Positions 1 to 11,027 of a stretch of DNA of 64,000 bases are shown in pieces. Made by a program: the position numbers and the translations under genes. Under the pieces are notes generated by a model. It was not told the DNA's origin. It saw only the letters and a list, made by a program, of their open reading frames with translations, and made no database searches. Position 1 is the stretch's first letter. Each line of letters begins with the position of its first letter. Source of the stretch: Steromphala cineraria (Eukaryota > Mollusca > Gastropoda > Trochida > Trochidae); contig OU744728.1 in NCBI GenBank assembly GCA_916613615.1, positions 36,230,450 through 36,294,449 on the forward strand, in the 5' to 3' direction.

Positions 1-1296
1 GGGGACAGTACAATCTCCCACTACGGTACTCATAAGTAGTCCTAGGCTTGTTACATCACATGTGTTAATAACACTTATCATTCACTTGCATGACACATAC
101 CTAGTGTTTACAACAATAACGACATGTCATGGATGAAAACTCTATTCTTGAAAGCATATCGTTTAGATAAAGATTATTTGCAGTAATTTCTAGTCTTAAC
201 AAATGACTCATGCATTCCTACTTGTGACTGAGACACTAACCTGGATGTCAATATTGGGATATAGACATTTCTATTCTAGACACTCAGGCATCATTTTCGT
301 TTCCTATACCGAACATGCTCTCTAAAATAAAAGTATTGAAACCGCGGGCAATGATTTTTAAAAAGATCAATTTATTAATTAACGTTCATTCTTCTGTAAA
401 AATGTGGTGTGCATAGAAACATCTAACCCGTCCACTATGATCACTACATTAAAATTATTAGATTATAATCTCAAAATTCCGCACGCTTATTTCTTTAAAA
501 CTGTAGAAGTTGTAGACATTAGGCTCACTTTGAGTTATTTATTATTGAGTAAAACTATTACAAGGAAACATATGCTGTAAAGAATGAGTGACGAATACAA
601 CAAATGTTTTTCGAGGGACAAACAGATATAGAAATAGGGAGCGTCTAATGTTTAAACCTAAAACAATTACAAAGTTATAATAGTCATTTCATGGTCTATT
701 TTAAGTTAAAGAAAAAATATATAAACATTAATAAAGGCAACTTTAATAAGACACAATATTAAATGATGCAAGAGTATTCAAATGCTCTTAACATCGTTAA
801 CTTAATTTAAGTCTATGAGTCTATTTAATTCTATTTATCTAGAATACAGTTTTGTTTGTTAAAATTGAAAGCTGTTTATTTGAAGTGATTTTCACTTGCT
901 ACAATTTTTCTAGACTTAGATAGGAAATTATAGATGTTTTATATCAGGGACTGTAAAACAGATTATTAAAATAAATAAACCTTATCTAAGCGCACATGTA
1001 ACATCTTAAATCATGCAAGTGGTCACTGACACGGCTTAGCATTAATCAGATGAGGAGACAGATTTATTGACATTTAGTCATGGATTATTTGATCAAAATG
1101 TAATTTGTTATGTTCATTGTTTTATTATTGTAAGATGAGATGAGGTGCATATTTGGAAATAAAGATAATATTCATGTAATAATCGTTTTAATACATGTAG
1201 TTCATTAAAAGTTACATTTTGAGTTCCGGCCTGTATATGAACAGTAGCGTTATTCTATATGTCTAGGTCAACATATAAATGGTAACATCGACCAAT
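1..1296. other. AT-rich intergenic sequence
   Basis: No open frame above about 60 codons and no recognisable repeat or RNA gene is visible. It lies upstream of the LRR-like gene, so it may hold its promoter and a 5' untranslated exon, but I cannot point to either. Confidence 0.4.
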
Positions 1297-1350
1297 CCGA
1301 CACTCTGTCTAAACCGACATTTTCCCCCGGTCAGAACGAGTGTCGGTTTA
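1297..1350. repeat. short inverted repeat upstream of LRR-like gene
   Basis: TAAACCGACA (1310-1319) is the exact reverse complement of TGTCGGTTTA (1341-1350), a 10-bp stem with a C-rich 21-nt loop. CGACACTC at 1298 is also repeated inverted at 1339-1346, so two alternative stems share one arm. It could be a MITE remnant or a regulatory hairpin. It lies about 310 bp before the splice acceptor preceding the coding exon. Confidence 0.4.
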
Positions 1351-1661
1351 TACTGATTCCACTGTAAAGAAAGCTCTTCGGTACAATCACAATTTTATTT
1401 TTTTATTTGTGATATTTTAGAAGGATTATGTATTTAGGTTGCAACATGAACATGTCATAACTATTGCATCTTTTTAAGATGACGACGAGGCCTATATGTG
1501 TCATTACACTTATAGTGTATACTCGTGATTCTAAAAAACGGAAAATACAACTCAGGGCCTATATTATATCATACTAATCATCCGTGTTTATATATGTTAT
1601 GTATCACTTAAGTTTTATCTTTAATTTATTGTTTGATAGCATTACTTATCATTTATTACAG

Positions 1662-3332
1662 ATGACGTGGGTACGTCTAAGCATCTGGCTTCTGCTGACC
1701 CTCTACATGACGACTGCTTCCGGATGTCCTGATGGGTGCACCTGTACCGTCTATGGGGTCAGATGCTCAGGGGTCTCAAGCCTGTCTGCGGACTCATTTA
1801 CTGAGGATGATATCGTCAGGATAAAAATCGAGGACAGTTCTATCAGTGCAATTCACCCCTTTGCTTTCAGTAACGTTTCAATAGCATATCTAACGTTTGA
1901 AAACGTTTCGATTTCAACTATCCATGCCAACGCATTTCAAAACGTTTCGGTTTCTCATTTCAAGCTAAAAACATTCAGCCTAGACACTCTCATGACTGGA
2001 GCATTCATAGATGTTGATATGAGTCATGTTGACATAGACCATGGGGTCATTGGAACAATACAATCTGATGCCTTCAGAAATGCATCTTTCATACATTTTA
2101 ATATGTATTTAAACAATATTAGCATAATTGAAACTGGTGCCTTTAACAACATGACACTTGTGAACTGCAACATGTATAACTTGAATATAACTTCTTTAAA
2201 AACACAGGCATTCTCAAGTAACTTCTCATCAATCAATTTCAAATTCTACAATACTTACATATCACACGTGGAGGACTATGCTTTCAATTTCAACGATGAC
2301 AATGTAGTTTTTTCAAAAGTTTATAACATTGTTGTCACAAAGATGGGATGCCATGCTCTTGATGGTGTGTTCAGGAAACAGAATCTAACAACTCCACAGA
2401 AATGTGAATCTCCGGAAGATCAGGACGAGCCTCAATGCGCTCAAGGGTGCTCCTGTGACCAGTCCTCCATTGTCTGCGAGGGACTCTCCGAGTTCCCCCT
2501 TCTCAGAGCTCCCTTAGTGAAGACCCTCAGTATCAACAACTCCACCTTTACTGTTCCAAGCACAGCCATCGACAACCTTCCTGAGCTCCACACTGTCACT
2601 ATGGCAGAGGTAACCATTCTCAATACGGAGTTCTGTGCCTTCAGAAACCTTCAAGCTGGTGGAATCATATCCTTACAACATGTTACGATTAGGGATACAG
2701 TGGAAGGTGTCTTTTGCAATCTTAACGGCACAGATTTCGACCTATTCGGTGTATCAATCGATGCTATGAAGGCGAGAACATTTTACAACGTGACAACAAC
2801 CTTCTTTAAGATAGCGAACACTGTAATCCAAAGCATTGAAGAGCAAGCATTTGAAAACATGAACTCCCAATTTGTTTACATTTTCCGTGTCAACATTTCC
2901 ACCATCAACGCAAATGCATTTGAGAATTTTGAAGGATCAAACTTCCATGTATACAATGGGAGCTTGGGAACAATCAAAGCCAGGTCGTTCAACAACATGG
3001 ATGTCAACAAGCTTTTTCTCTTTTACCTCACCATATCAACAATCGAGTCTGATGCGTTCACGGAGAACCTGAGAGCAGACAATTTTCAACTTTACTACTC
3101 CAATATCACAAACCTAGAAGACAACGCCTTCAATATCAGCCAAGTCGAGTACTCCTCCCTGTACAGCTGTTTCATCACCAATCAAGGTTCTCATACACTT
3201 GACCGGATGAACGAAACATTCAACCTTAGGATTTTGAACCCTTGCAAAGAGGTCAACAGTGCGACAGTGAAATATCTATCAGTCGAGCTGCTTGTTGTTT
3301 CAGTTTCGACAGTCCTTTTGAAACTCATGTAA
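1662..3332 (+). CDS. secreted/GPI-anchored protein with two Cys-rich LRR-like modules
   Basis: Predicted 556-residue extracellular protein. I start it at the ATG at 1662, not the in-frame ATG at 1584: the sequence just before 1662 reads TTTATTACAG, a good splice acceptor, and the first residues (TWVRLSIWLLLTLYMTTASG) form a signal peptide. Residues 22 onward (CPDGCTC...C) and 259 onward (CAQGCSC...C) are Cys-rich caps like LRR N-terminal caps. Each precedes about ten imperfect repeats of 22-24 residues of the form 'I-x-x-I-x-x-x-AF-x-N', in place of canonical LxxLxLxxN. NVS, NIS and NMT sequons are abundant, so heavy N-glycosylation is likely. The last ~18 residues are hydrophobic with almost no tail, which suggests a GPI anchor more than a transmembrane stop. 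The two halves look like an internal duplication. Cell-surface adhesion or recognition is inference; no catalytic domain is seen. Confidence 0.8.
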   Translation: MTWVRLSIWLLLTLYMTTASGCPDGCTCTVYGVRCSGVSSLSADSFTEDDIVRIKIEDSSISAIHPFAFSNVSIAYLTFENVSISTIHANAFQNVSVSHFKLKTFSLDTLMTGAFIDVDMSHVDIDHGVIGTIQSDAFRNASFIHFNMYLNNISIIETGAFNNMTLVNCNMYNLNITSLKTQAFSSNFSSINFKFYNTYISHVEDYAFNFNDDNVVFSKVYNIVVTKMGCHALDGVFRKQNLTTPQKCESPEDQDEPQCAQGCSCDQSSIVCEGLSEFPLLRAPLVKTLSINNSTFTVPSTAIDNLPELHTVTMAEVTILNTEFCAFRNLQAGGIISLQHVTIRDTVEGVFCNLNGTDFDLFGVSIDAMKARTFYNVTTTFFKIANTVIQSIEEQAFENMNSQFVYIFRVNISTINANAFENFEGSNFHVYNGSLGTIKARSFNNMDVNKLFLFYLTISTIESDAFTENLRADNFQLYYSNITNLEDNAFNISQVEYSSLYSCFITNQGSHTLDRMNETFNLRILNPCKEVNSATVKYLSVELLVVSVSTVLLKLM

Positions 3333-6300
3333 CTTGTTCATATCATTTCAGCCATGTATTTCGTTATCAGCAAGGCAGTTTGACGTGAGGTCACTTTATG
3401 AGGTCGCGAGTTATAAGTCGGCTTATAGAATGTTTTACTTAGATTATACCCTTGAGCGTCGGATTTAAGATTAAGTAATGTGATTTTGAAGTATACAGGT
3501 AAACATGTCTTTGGTAGTTCCTCACAGATGTAACTTATCATAATTAGAGGTTCTACGAATTTGTCTTACAAAATCAAAGGATATGTCTATGTTTTGCAGT
3601 GTATTTCAAACTCATTTGAAACTGATCCATTATATTTTTTTTCTCTCGAGATTATAGAAGAACGACTTCTTGTTTCTAACATTTATTACTTCCTGTGATT
3701 GTTTGCAAGCTCCACATATAAATTCATACTATATATGTAATAGAATTTATGTTTACGTCATATAACTTTTTCGAATGTTTTAAACTATATTGTTCCTAGT
3801 CGTTTGAGACAAACATATGAATCTTGTTATGTGTAAATCATTCTTACTGTTGTTTTGAGTTTGTATATTCCTGTAATACTTGCATTATTATAAATAGATA
3901 GTAGTATATGGGTAATTTCATATCACATTCTGTATCAGCCCGAGACCCCAATATCAGCCCGAGAGCTTTAGCTCGAGCATTATTTTTTATAACCATTATA
4001 CTCATTCATTTTCACAGGGATGTCAATTTCTTCCTTGATAAACATAAATCATTATCTTAGGATTCGTGATATTAACTATTGAAATCGACCTTTTTATTTT
4101 TGATTGACATAATTAAAAACGTAGATTTATGGTTATCTCCTGTTCGTCTAGGGTTAACAATTGTTAAACCTTAAGAAAGTATAAGCATTTGACATACTTA
4201 GATATTGATGTTGCTATCAGGATAATCAGTTAAGAGACTTTTAGTTGACTTAAGTATTGTATATGAAGCCTGGTTAATACCGCCTTGAATGTTCCATGTG
4301 CTCATCCGTTTATTATTGTCTATATGTATATGCAGGACCAAATTAATGCAGGAAATTACCCTTTCAATCAAACGTATGTAACACTCGCCCGTTTATATTT
4401 TCCGTACTTTATTATTTAAATCAAGGTCACTTTTTAAGGCGATCTTTTCTAGTCTTTGTCATCTTATCAAGTATTCACCCTGTTACCATACACTGAGAAC
4501 TACAGGTGGTAAGTCATATATCTCTCTTGTCGGAAGGTTGGTATGTTAGGAATTCGACTCACAGCTGCGTATAATGCTTATCTCAAAGACGAATATGTTC
4601 GAATACATGTTCGAACAATTCATTCCATATCATCTACACTATTATAGTGCTAGTCTTTACCGAAAAGATAAAATCTAATTTACAACGTTGAATTGCAACA
4701 TTGATGGTGGCTTCCATACTTCTCTGTTATATTGTGTACTTGAAAATACATAAATCTAATCAGTTATAAAAGGTAATTGTTTTAAGACATATGTTTATAA
4801 TGTGCATCAAAGTATTCGCATCTACATGTGAGGTCCATATCGTATCATATTACCATTTTTCTTTGATATTCATTTTTACTTTTATATCTTTATACAAGGT
4901 CGTATTTTCGCATTATACTAGTGTCCTCAATTTATCTGTCTGCAAACCTTTTAGCTTTATAGCAAAGTTTTTGTTAATCTGTTATCGTTTCATATTACCA
5001 TTTTGCTGTAATATTCCTTTTTACTTTGATATCTTTATACAAAGTCATATTATCGCATTTTTGCATTGTTTTCAATGTATCTGACTGCAAACGTTTGAGC
5101 CTTCTAGCAAAGTTTTTGTTTTTGGTGGTCAACTTGCTCACAAATGCTTGTTTATTATCTTCGCTCATGTGTGAAGGTCATTTTTCACCTCACTGTTTCA
5201 CAACGTTATTGACATGTTTATATCATTTAATGTTGTCGCCAAATAAACTGAATACAAAATACAAAGAATTCATAGTTTTCCTTCATGCAAATATATTATT
5301 GAGAAGAATGCTAGAAGTAAAAAATACAAACTAGACACTTGATTAGAGAGATGTAACTTCTCTGCTATCAGGGATAACAATTTTCAGCTGATCAGCTGTT
5401 TTTGATATTGTCCTTACTCTAGTTTTATTCACAAATGACCATCCATAAACCTAAACCTCATGCATTTCAGCTGTTTTTCAAAATCTCCATTGTCATCCCC
5501 GTGCTATACTTATAGACCATCAAACTATTTCATAGACGTCGCTAGTGTATCATAAGGCAGTTTTATATTTACAATGACTAGTCAAAAGGATATTCATTCA
5601 TTAAAGTTTGTGATTAGATGTTATGTATTTCTAACACCTGGCTAGATTCATTACCGACAACCGCATACGTAAGCTTTAAGACACTAAAGAATGTAGATAG
5701 CGCGTCTTTCTCAATGTATAGTTATTGAACAGAACAAAACAAAAAGGCACGTCGTGTACTCCATATTTAAGAAATTTAACCTTTACACGAAGAATAAATA
5801 ATTAATGTCATTTTACACAATCAAGAAATACAATCGTTTCAATGTTACAGTTACGCCATATATGCAACTGCTGGAGGGTGCCTTAGGCTATTAAACGACT
5901 CAGATTGGAGACAAGTGACAATGAATTATGCAAGGGGATGAGAGTCGTTCATGCGTGGACAGTATGTCTTTGTCACTTTATGTTGTGGGGATATCCCCCC
6001 ACATGTCAAGATTATGTCATTTGTAATTGCACGAAATGCGAAGCAAATTTAAGGAGTTTGCTGTGTCTGTTGAAGTATGGGGTTTTGTAAATGTACACTA
6101 CAGGCCTTTTAGCAATAAATGTTCAGGAGACACTTAATTGCAGTGAGCCTTTTAGTTAACAAACAAAATATAAGGTCCTCTATTGTGCCGACCATGACCC
6201 TGTGTAATTAATTCCCCTCAATTTACATAAGAAGCAACATCTTATTAAGTGTATCTGAATTGCAAAGGGGAATTAAAATACCATAAAGTTCGATAACTAT

Positions 6301-7199
6301 GGATAATCAATGTTTTCAACTGACCGTAATGACGTTTAGTGATATACGTGGAAAAAGTATCGGCTCGCTTAGCTAATATCGTTTGCTTTGGTTTAAATCA
6401 CCTTTGAGGACTTGCTTTTTGTGACACAGAACTTTTAAAAAGAGGTCCTACGTCCTATTTCTTTTCGTAACTGTTGTAAGTATCCTTCCTACCTAAGATA
6501 CAGTTATGTAAGATAAAGTCTCAATTCCTCAGAAAACGATAGTCTTACACATTGATAATAGTTATTTTGACCTCAACACGACCTCTTGAAAAGCAAGTCT
6601 AGGTTTGAATCTTACCAGTAGCCAATGCCTGAGGCTCCTTTCTCATTATTAATAAACATATTTCTGTCGTCGTAAGCTTATATAAATGTTTCGAAAAACA
6701 GCCAGAATCAAACAATACACGATGATATTGTGATAAGTCGATACGACTGTAGTGATTACTGTTGCCTAGAGAAATATAAAATAAAAATGTTTGTGAATAA
6801 TGGAAAAGTCCGCAATTCTAGGAAGGACGTTACCTAATCAGTAGGTTTGCCAAACCATCTCTCGTCTAGACATATTGTAAAGCAATTTATTCGCATTTGA
6901 AATCAAGTAATATTGATTATCTTAACGCAATGCAAAATGTTTTTCCTTTTTTATATGCCTACAGAATTTAAGTAAGTCTCAAACATGTCACACCCCAACA
7001 CGACCGATGTGTTGTTTTATTCGTTCCAAAATAGAACTATTATAGGTCTTCAGAGATGTAACAGTTAAGAGATAATGCTTCAATGCTTAGAGAAACGGGT
7101 CAGTTGACAGTGTGATTGCTTATATTCAATAGCGGTGGACTGGGAGGTAGAGTGTTTAGAGTTGCCTCCCTTAGATCGGTCCACGTTACTTCCGTAAAC
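3333..7199. other. intergenic region between LRR-like gene and SelO
   Basis: 3.9 kb of AT-rich sequence with no credible gene. The open frames present (61-102 codons) lack family resemblance and have skewed composition. It contains the 145-bp tandem duplication described separately and a small reiteration, ATCAGCCCGAGA, near 3935-3975. The distal end presumably holds the SelO promoter. Confidence 0.4.
4846..5135. repeat. two-copy tandem repeat, 145-bp period
   Basis: The segment starting CATATTACCATTTT at 4846 recurs at 4991. The copies share further blocks (TTTTTACTTT.ATATCTTTATACAA, CTGCAAAC.TTT, AGCAAAGTTTTTGTT) with moderate divergence. The overlapping open frames here (4791-5084, 5026-5334) come from this T-rich repeat and are not genes. 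Confidence 0.6.
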
Positions 7200-10100
7200 A
7201 TGATGTTTACGAAACACTTCGTTTTCAACGTGGAATGTGCGACAAGGACACTTATGGCATTCCTATTTATCTGTGTGCGATTGACAGAGACGGGTGAATG
7301 TAGAAAGCCAAACTTCTTAGATGTATTTGTTAACCTGTGTTTTGTAAATGAAGATCTAGTGAAAGACAGCAGTCTACATGGAAGTGACAGAGTGCTTGCC
7401 TCGTCCTTTCGAGACTGGAAGTTTGCACCAAGGCAATTTTTACACGAGACATTTCCAATCGATCCGATAATGTCAAATTACGTACGAGAAGTGCGAAATG
7501 TCTTATTTTCAGAGGTAAGACCGACTCCCTTCAAAACGAAACTCAGGTTGGTTGCAGTGTCAGAAGACAGTTTGGTAAATATACTAAACATGGACCCATC
7601 AATCACAAAATTACCTCACTTTGTTGATTTTGTCGGGGGATCATATTTACATGGAGACGCAATACCTCTAGCGCATCGTTACGGTGGACACCAGTTCGGC
7701 AGTTGGGCTGGTCAACTCGGTGACGGACGAGCGGTGATGCTGGGCGAGTTTATCAACTCGAGGGGGGAGAGGTGGGAGCTCCAGCTGAAAGGGTCGGGAC
7801 TGACCCCCTACTCACGACGAGGGGACGGGCGGGCAGTTCTCAGGTCCTCGGTCAGGGAGTTCCTGTGCAGTGAAGCCATGCATTATTTAGGTTTGTACAC
7901 ATTGGATAACTCATAAGGATCATACGCTGACATATTCTATAGTGCCTCGACCATGACAGATGAGAAGATGTCGAATTTGACATGAAAGTGGTCATGAAAG
8001 TGTAAATTCTATTTCTAATCCCTGCCTATATTCAACAAAGTTATTTTTGATAAAACATTAACTAGACACATATTATTTTATTCGAACTAATGCATCAACA
8101 AATAAACATATGTGGAAATCAACAAATATGCCTATCTTTTCACATATTTACAGATATTTAAATATGGGAGGGTTGTGAAGTGTAAATTCTATTTCTTACC
8201 CCTGTCATTATCGAAACATCAATTTTCTCACTGTGGTGTGTACTTTTCTTGCCTGGCGGTTTAGAAAGATACAATCGCCCATCCCTTCAAAATAAGACGA
8301 ATTCTTAAAAAGAAATTGGACTGTTAATTAAAAAGACTTGATCTTGCACAATAAAAAGTTGGCTTTGCATTTATGACAAAACGCACTTTCTGCTTTCTTG
8401 TATTACATGTAAACATTTGGCACGTTTACACCCAACAAAATTTAGTCAGAAGTATAGTTTATGCTAATGTCTGGAACTTTATTATGATTATTTGATTTAG
8501 TTACGCATAAAATGTTTTTTTTTTAATCTAGGCGGAGTAAGTTGAGCATGTATTCTATAGTTCACTGAAATATTGATGAATAGCGAATGGAGCTTTCATA
8601 AAGGAAAACTTTAAACAATGTTTAATAGTTAAATATTGCCCGAGTAGGTCAGCTATGAAAGAGTTGAACCTTAATGAAACCAAACAAATACAATATATTG
8701 ATAAGAAAAAAAGCGCTCGTATAATCTCCATACATCGCCTATATCGCAATCACACTTCATTATGAAACTCCATTATGATACCTAAAACTGAATTAAAAGT
8801 AAATTACCTTTTTTAATACTTTTTAGATGAAATTTAGAATTAAAACCAAGGATGGGAAAATCTAAATCCAACTTCAGTTCAGTTACAATTACGTATTGAA
8901 GATCACATTATGAATATAGCAATATGTCCGGTAAGATAAGTACGGGGTAATAATTATATCAAAGGTGTACATCCAGGTGTTTATTTCAAATGGCCGTAAA
9001 CAATTTTAAACGCGAAGAAATATCAAATATATCGAATATCAATATATACTAATCACAATTGTTTTGAAAAATACCTATGTTTGCCTCTGTTATTCATAAG
9101 GAATAAAGTTTAGTTTGACATGTAGGCAATGATTATTATACTTTCACGTGAATTGTCATCACGTGTGTGATTGTCTACTTTGGTGTAAAAAGCACTGCGA
9201 GGGTTCACACATGTTTTTAAGCTAGTCACATATATATTTGTTCAATGAAATTGTATTGATTTTCTTAGCAGAGAATCGATTCGGAATGTTTTAATATAAA
9301 TTTAGGGAAATAAAAAGGATATGATTAGAAAATATGTTCCCTCCTGTTTATTCATAATTCCAAAACTTCATTGAGGAAATTGGGACTAGTAGATCCGATG
9401 CTAATTTTAAAGAGCCACTCCGTGAGTTGATTGGGGTCACTTATGGCAATCCTTGTAATGGTGTCATTTGAACGAGAATTATGGACTGTTGCAGTAAAAA
9501 ATTATGCTGGAGTCCATAGACGCTCAATAGTGACAATAGGAAGGTTTGAAGCCGCGATGGCTTCCATGAAAAGTTATGACTGTTTCTAGATTTTTATTGA
9601 AATGAAAACACAAATTCATCATGATTACCACTTCGGGTTGAATATGTGAGATGTTTTGAATCTATAATATTTATTATGTCATCGACGCTCGTTTCAAAGC
9701 AGAAAATACGTGTTTAATTTGTGTAAAATCGCGGAGTGCCTCTTTAAGCTCAAGACACAAAGGGATGAACGTCCTTCCGGAATGCAACTGTGTAGTGTTG
9801 TTGAACTTCTCTTCTTATAGATTATTCCTTTTGTTAAGTCTTTGTAAACTATGTTACTATTCAAGCATGCTGTTTACTTTTATTGAACGATGTTTTCATC
9901 ATAAACATGACTCATATTTTCCAGGTATTCCTACGAGCAGGGCCACTGCTTTGGTAGTCAGTGATGACTCTGTGATCCGAGACCAGTTTTACAACGGTAA
10001 CATCATCAAAGAGAGAGGAGCAATTGTTCTTCGGATCGCAAAGTCCTGGTTTCGGATCGGATCTCTCGAGCTTCTCGCTTATCACAATGAAATCAATCTC

Positions 10101-11006
10101 CTTAAAAAGCTCGTCGATTTTGTCATACAGAATTACTTCCCTTCCATTGATAACCACGACGAGTCGAAATATCTTCAATTTTACAGTGCAATCGTTTCTG
10201 AAACTGCACTGTTGATAGCGAAATGGCAGAGTGTGGGATTTACTCACGGTGTATGTAATACAGACAATTTCAGTCTTCTATCAATAACAATAGATTATGG
10301 TCCATTTGGATTTCTGGACTCTTATGACCCTAGATTTGTCCCGAACACATCTGACGATGAAGGGATGTATAGTTATGAACGGCAACCCGACGTAGGAGCC
10401 TTTAATCTGGATAAACTGAGACTCGCTCTGATTCCTCTACTTAATGATGAACAGAAAGCACTGTCTATAACTATACACAAGGGCTATGCCGATATCTACA
10501 AACGGGAATTTATGGCAATATTCAGACAGAAGCTTGGTTTATTTGACTCCGAGGAGGACGATGAACAACTGGTTGCTGTGCTACTAAAGATGATGGAAGA
10601 AACAAGGTCAGACTTCACCATGACCTTTCGGCAACTTGGAGAGATTTCCATTTCTGATTTAGAAAATAATTCTGTCCGTAAATCACATTGGGCTTTAATG
10701 GATTTACAGAAACATGATTGGTTTTCAAGTTGGGTTCGCATGTATGCACGAAGGATTACGTCTTCGAATAGATCTGAAATTGAAAGACAAACATTGATGA
10801 ATAGTGTGAATCCGAGATATATCCTTAGGAATTGGATTGCACAGAATGCAATTTCGCAAGCAGAGGGAAATAACTTTGACGAAGTTAAAAAAGTTTTAAA
10901 GATTTTACAAAACCCGTTCCAACAACAGCCTCTCGCTGAAAGCAGTGGGTTTGCTGATAGGCCGCCGTCCTGGTCGAAATCACTCAAAGTTAGTTGTTCC
11001 TCATGA
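7200..11006 (+). CDS. SELENOO: Selenoprotein O homologue (protein AMPylase), two coding exons
   Basis: Join 7200-7890 and 9925-11006, 590 codons before a UGA; human SELENOO is 669 residues. The family uses a pseudokinase-like fold that binds ATP inverted and transfers AMP to protein hydroxyls, usually in mitochondria. Signatures: YGGHQFG (161-167), [19 protein letters not shown] with K197, REFL with E220, HGVCNTDN with D344/N345, and IDYGPFGF with D354. These match K113, E136, D252, N253 and D262 of bacterial SelO with identical spacings (23 and 10 residues). The intron is phase 1: exon 1 ends ...TTAG before GTTTGT, and exon 2 follows TTTTCCAG and begins GTATTCCT, restoring the family's 'LGIPT'. 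I use the ATG at 7200 because the longer upstream frame begins with TTG. The N-terminus carries a hydrophobic stretch (LMAFLFICV), unlike a typical mitochondrial presequence. The protein ends VSCSS-UGA, so the UGA is probably selenocysteine (separate entry). Confidence 0.9.
7891..9924 (+). other. SelO intron 1
   Basis: A 2,034-bp phase-1 intron with GT donor at 7891 and CAG acceptor ending at 9924, preceded by a T-rich tract. It holds a 333-bp TTAA MITE (9411-9743) and a short local duplication (AAGTGTAAATTCTATTTCT near 7998 and again near 8177). No other coding sequence is seen. Confidence 0.85.
9411..9743. mobile_element. 333-bp MITE with TTAA target duplication, in SelO intron
   Basis: Inverted ends AGAGCCACTCCGTGA... 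and ...TCGCGGAGTGCCTCT are flanked directly by TTAA at 9407-9410 and 9744-9747. TTAA duplication is typical of piggyBac-like and some Kolobok-like transposases. There is no coding capacity, so it is non-autonomous. The end sequence differs from the AGGGGCAGTAGCACG family elsewhere in the window. Confidence 0.75.
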
Positions 11007-11027
11007 TTGTTCGAAACAATAAAGTAA
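11004..11027 (+). other. candidate Sec-UGA and short C-terminal extension of SelO
   Basis: UGA at 11004-11006 follows ...Val-Ser-Cys-Ser-Ser. In vertebrate SELENOO the C-terminus carries a Cys-Ser-Ser-Sec motif a few residues from the end, so this UGA is exactly where Sec is expected. Readthrough would add Sec and six residues (LFETIK) before UAA at 11025-11027. I could not define a convincing SECIS hairpin by eye in the next ~600 bases. An AATAAA at 11018-11023 lies too close to be the sole poly(A) signal if a SECIS is needed. Confidence 0.6.

Noticed and set aside
4791..5334. Two overlapping ~100-codon ORFs
   Set aside because: Composition is Phe/Cys/Leu-rich from T-rich DNA, and both lie on a tandem duplication with no conserved feature.
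5905..6090. 61-codon Cys-rich ORF
   Set aside because: No signal peptide, partner exon or recognisable spacing of cysteines; it can be chance.
9765..9924. N-terminal extension of SelO exon 2 ([10 protein letters not shown]...)
   Set aside because: It lies upstream of a clear acceptor (TTTTCCAG), and the family sequence joins exactly across the splice.
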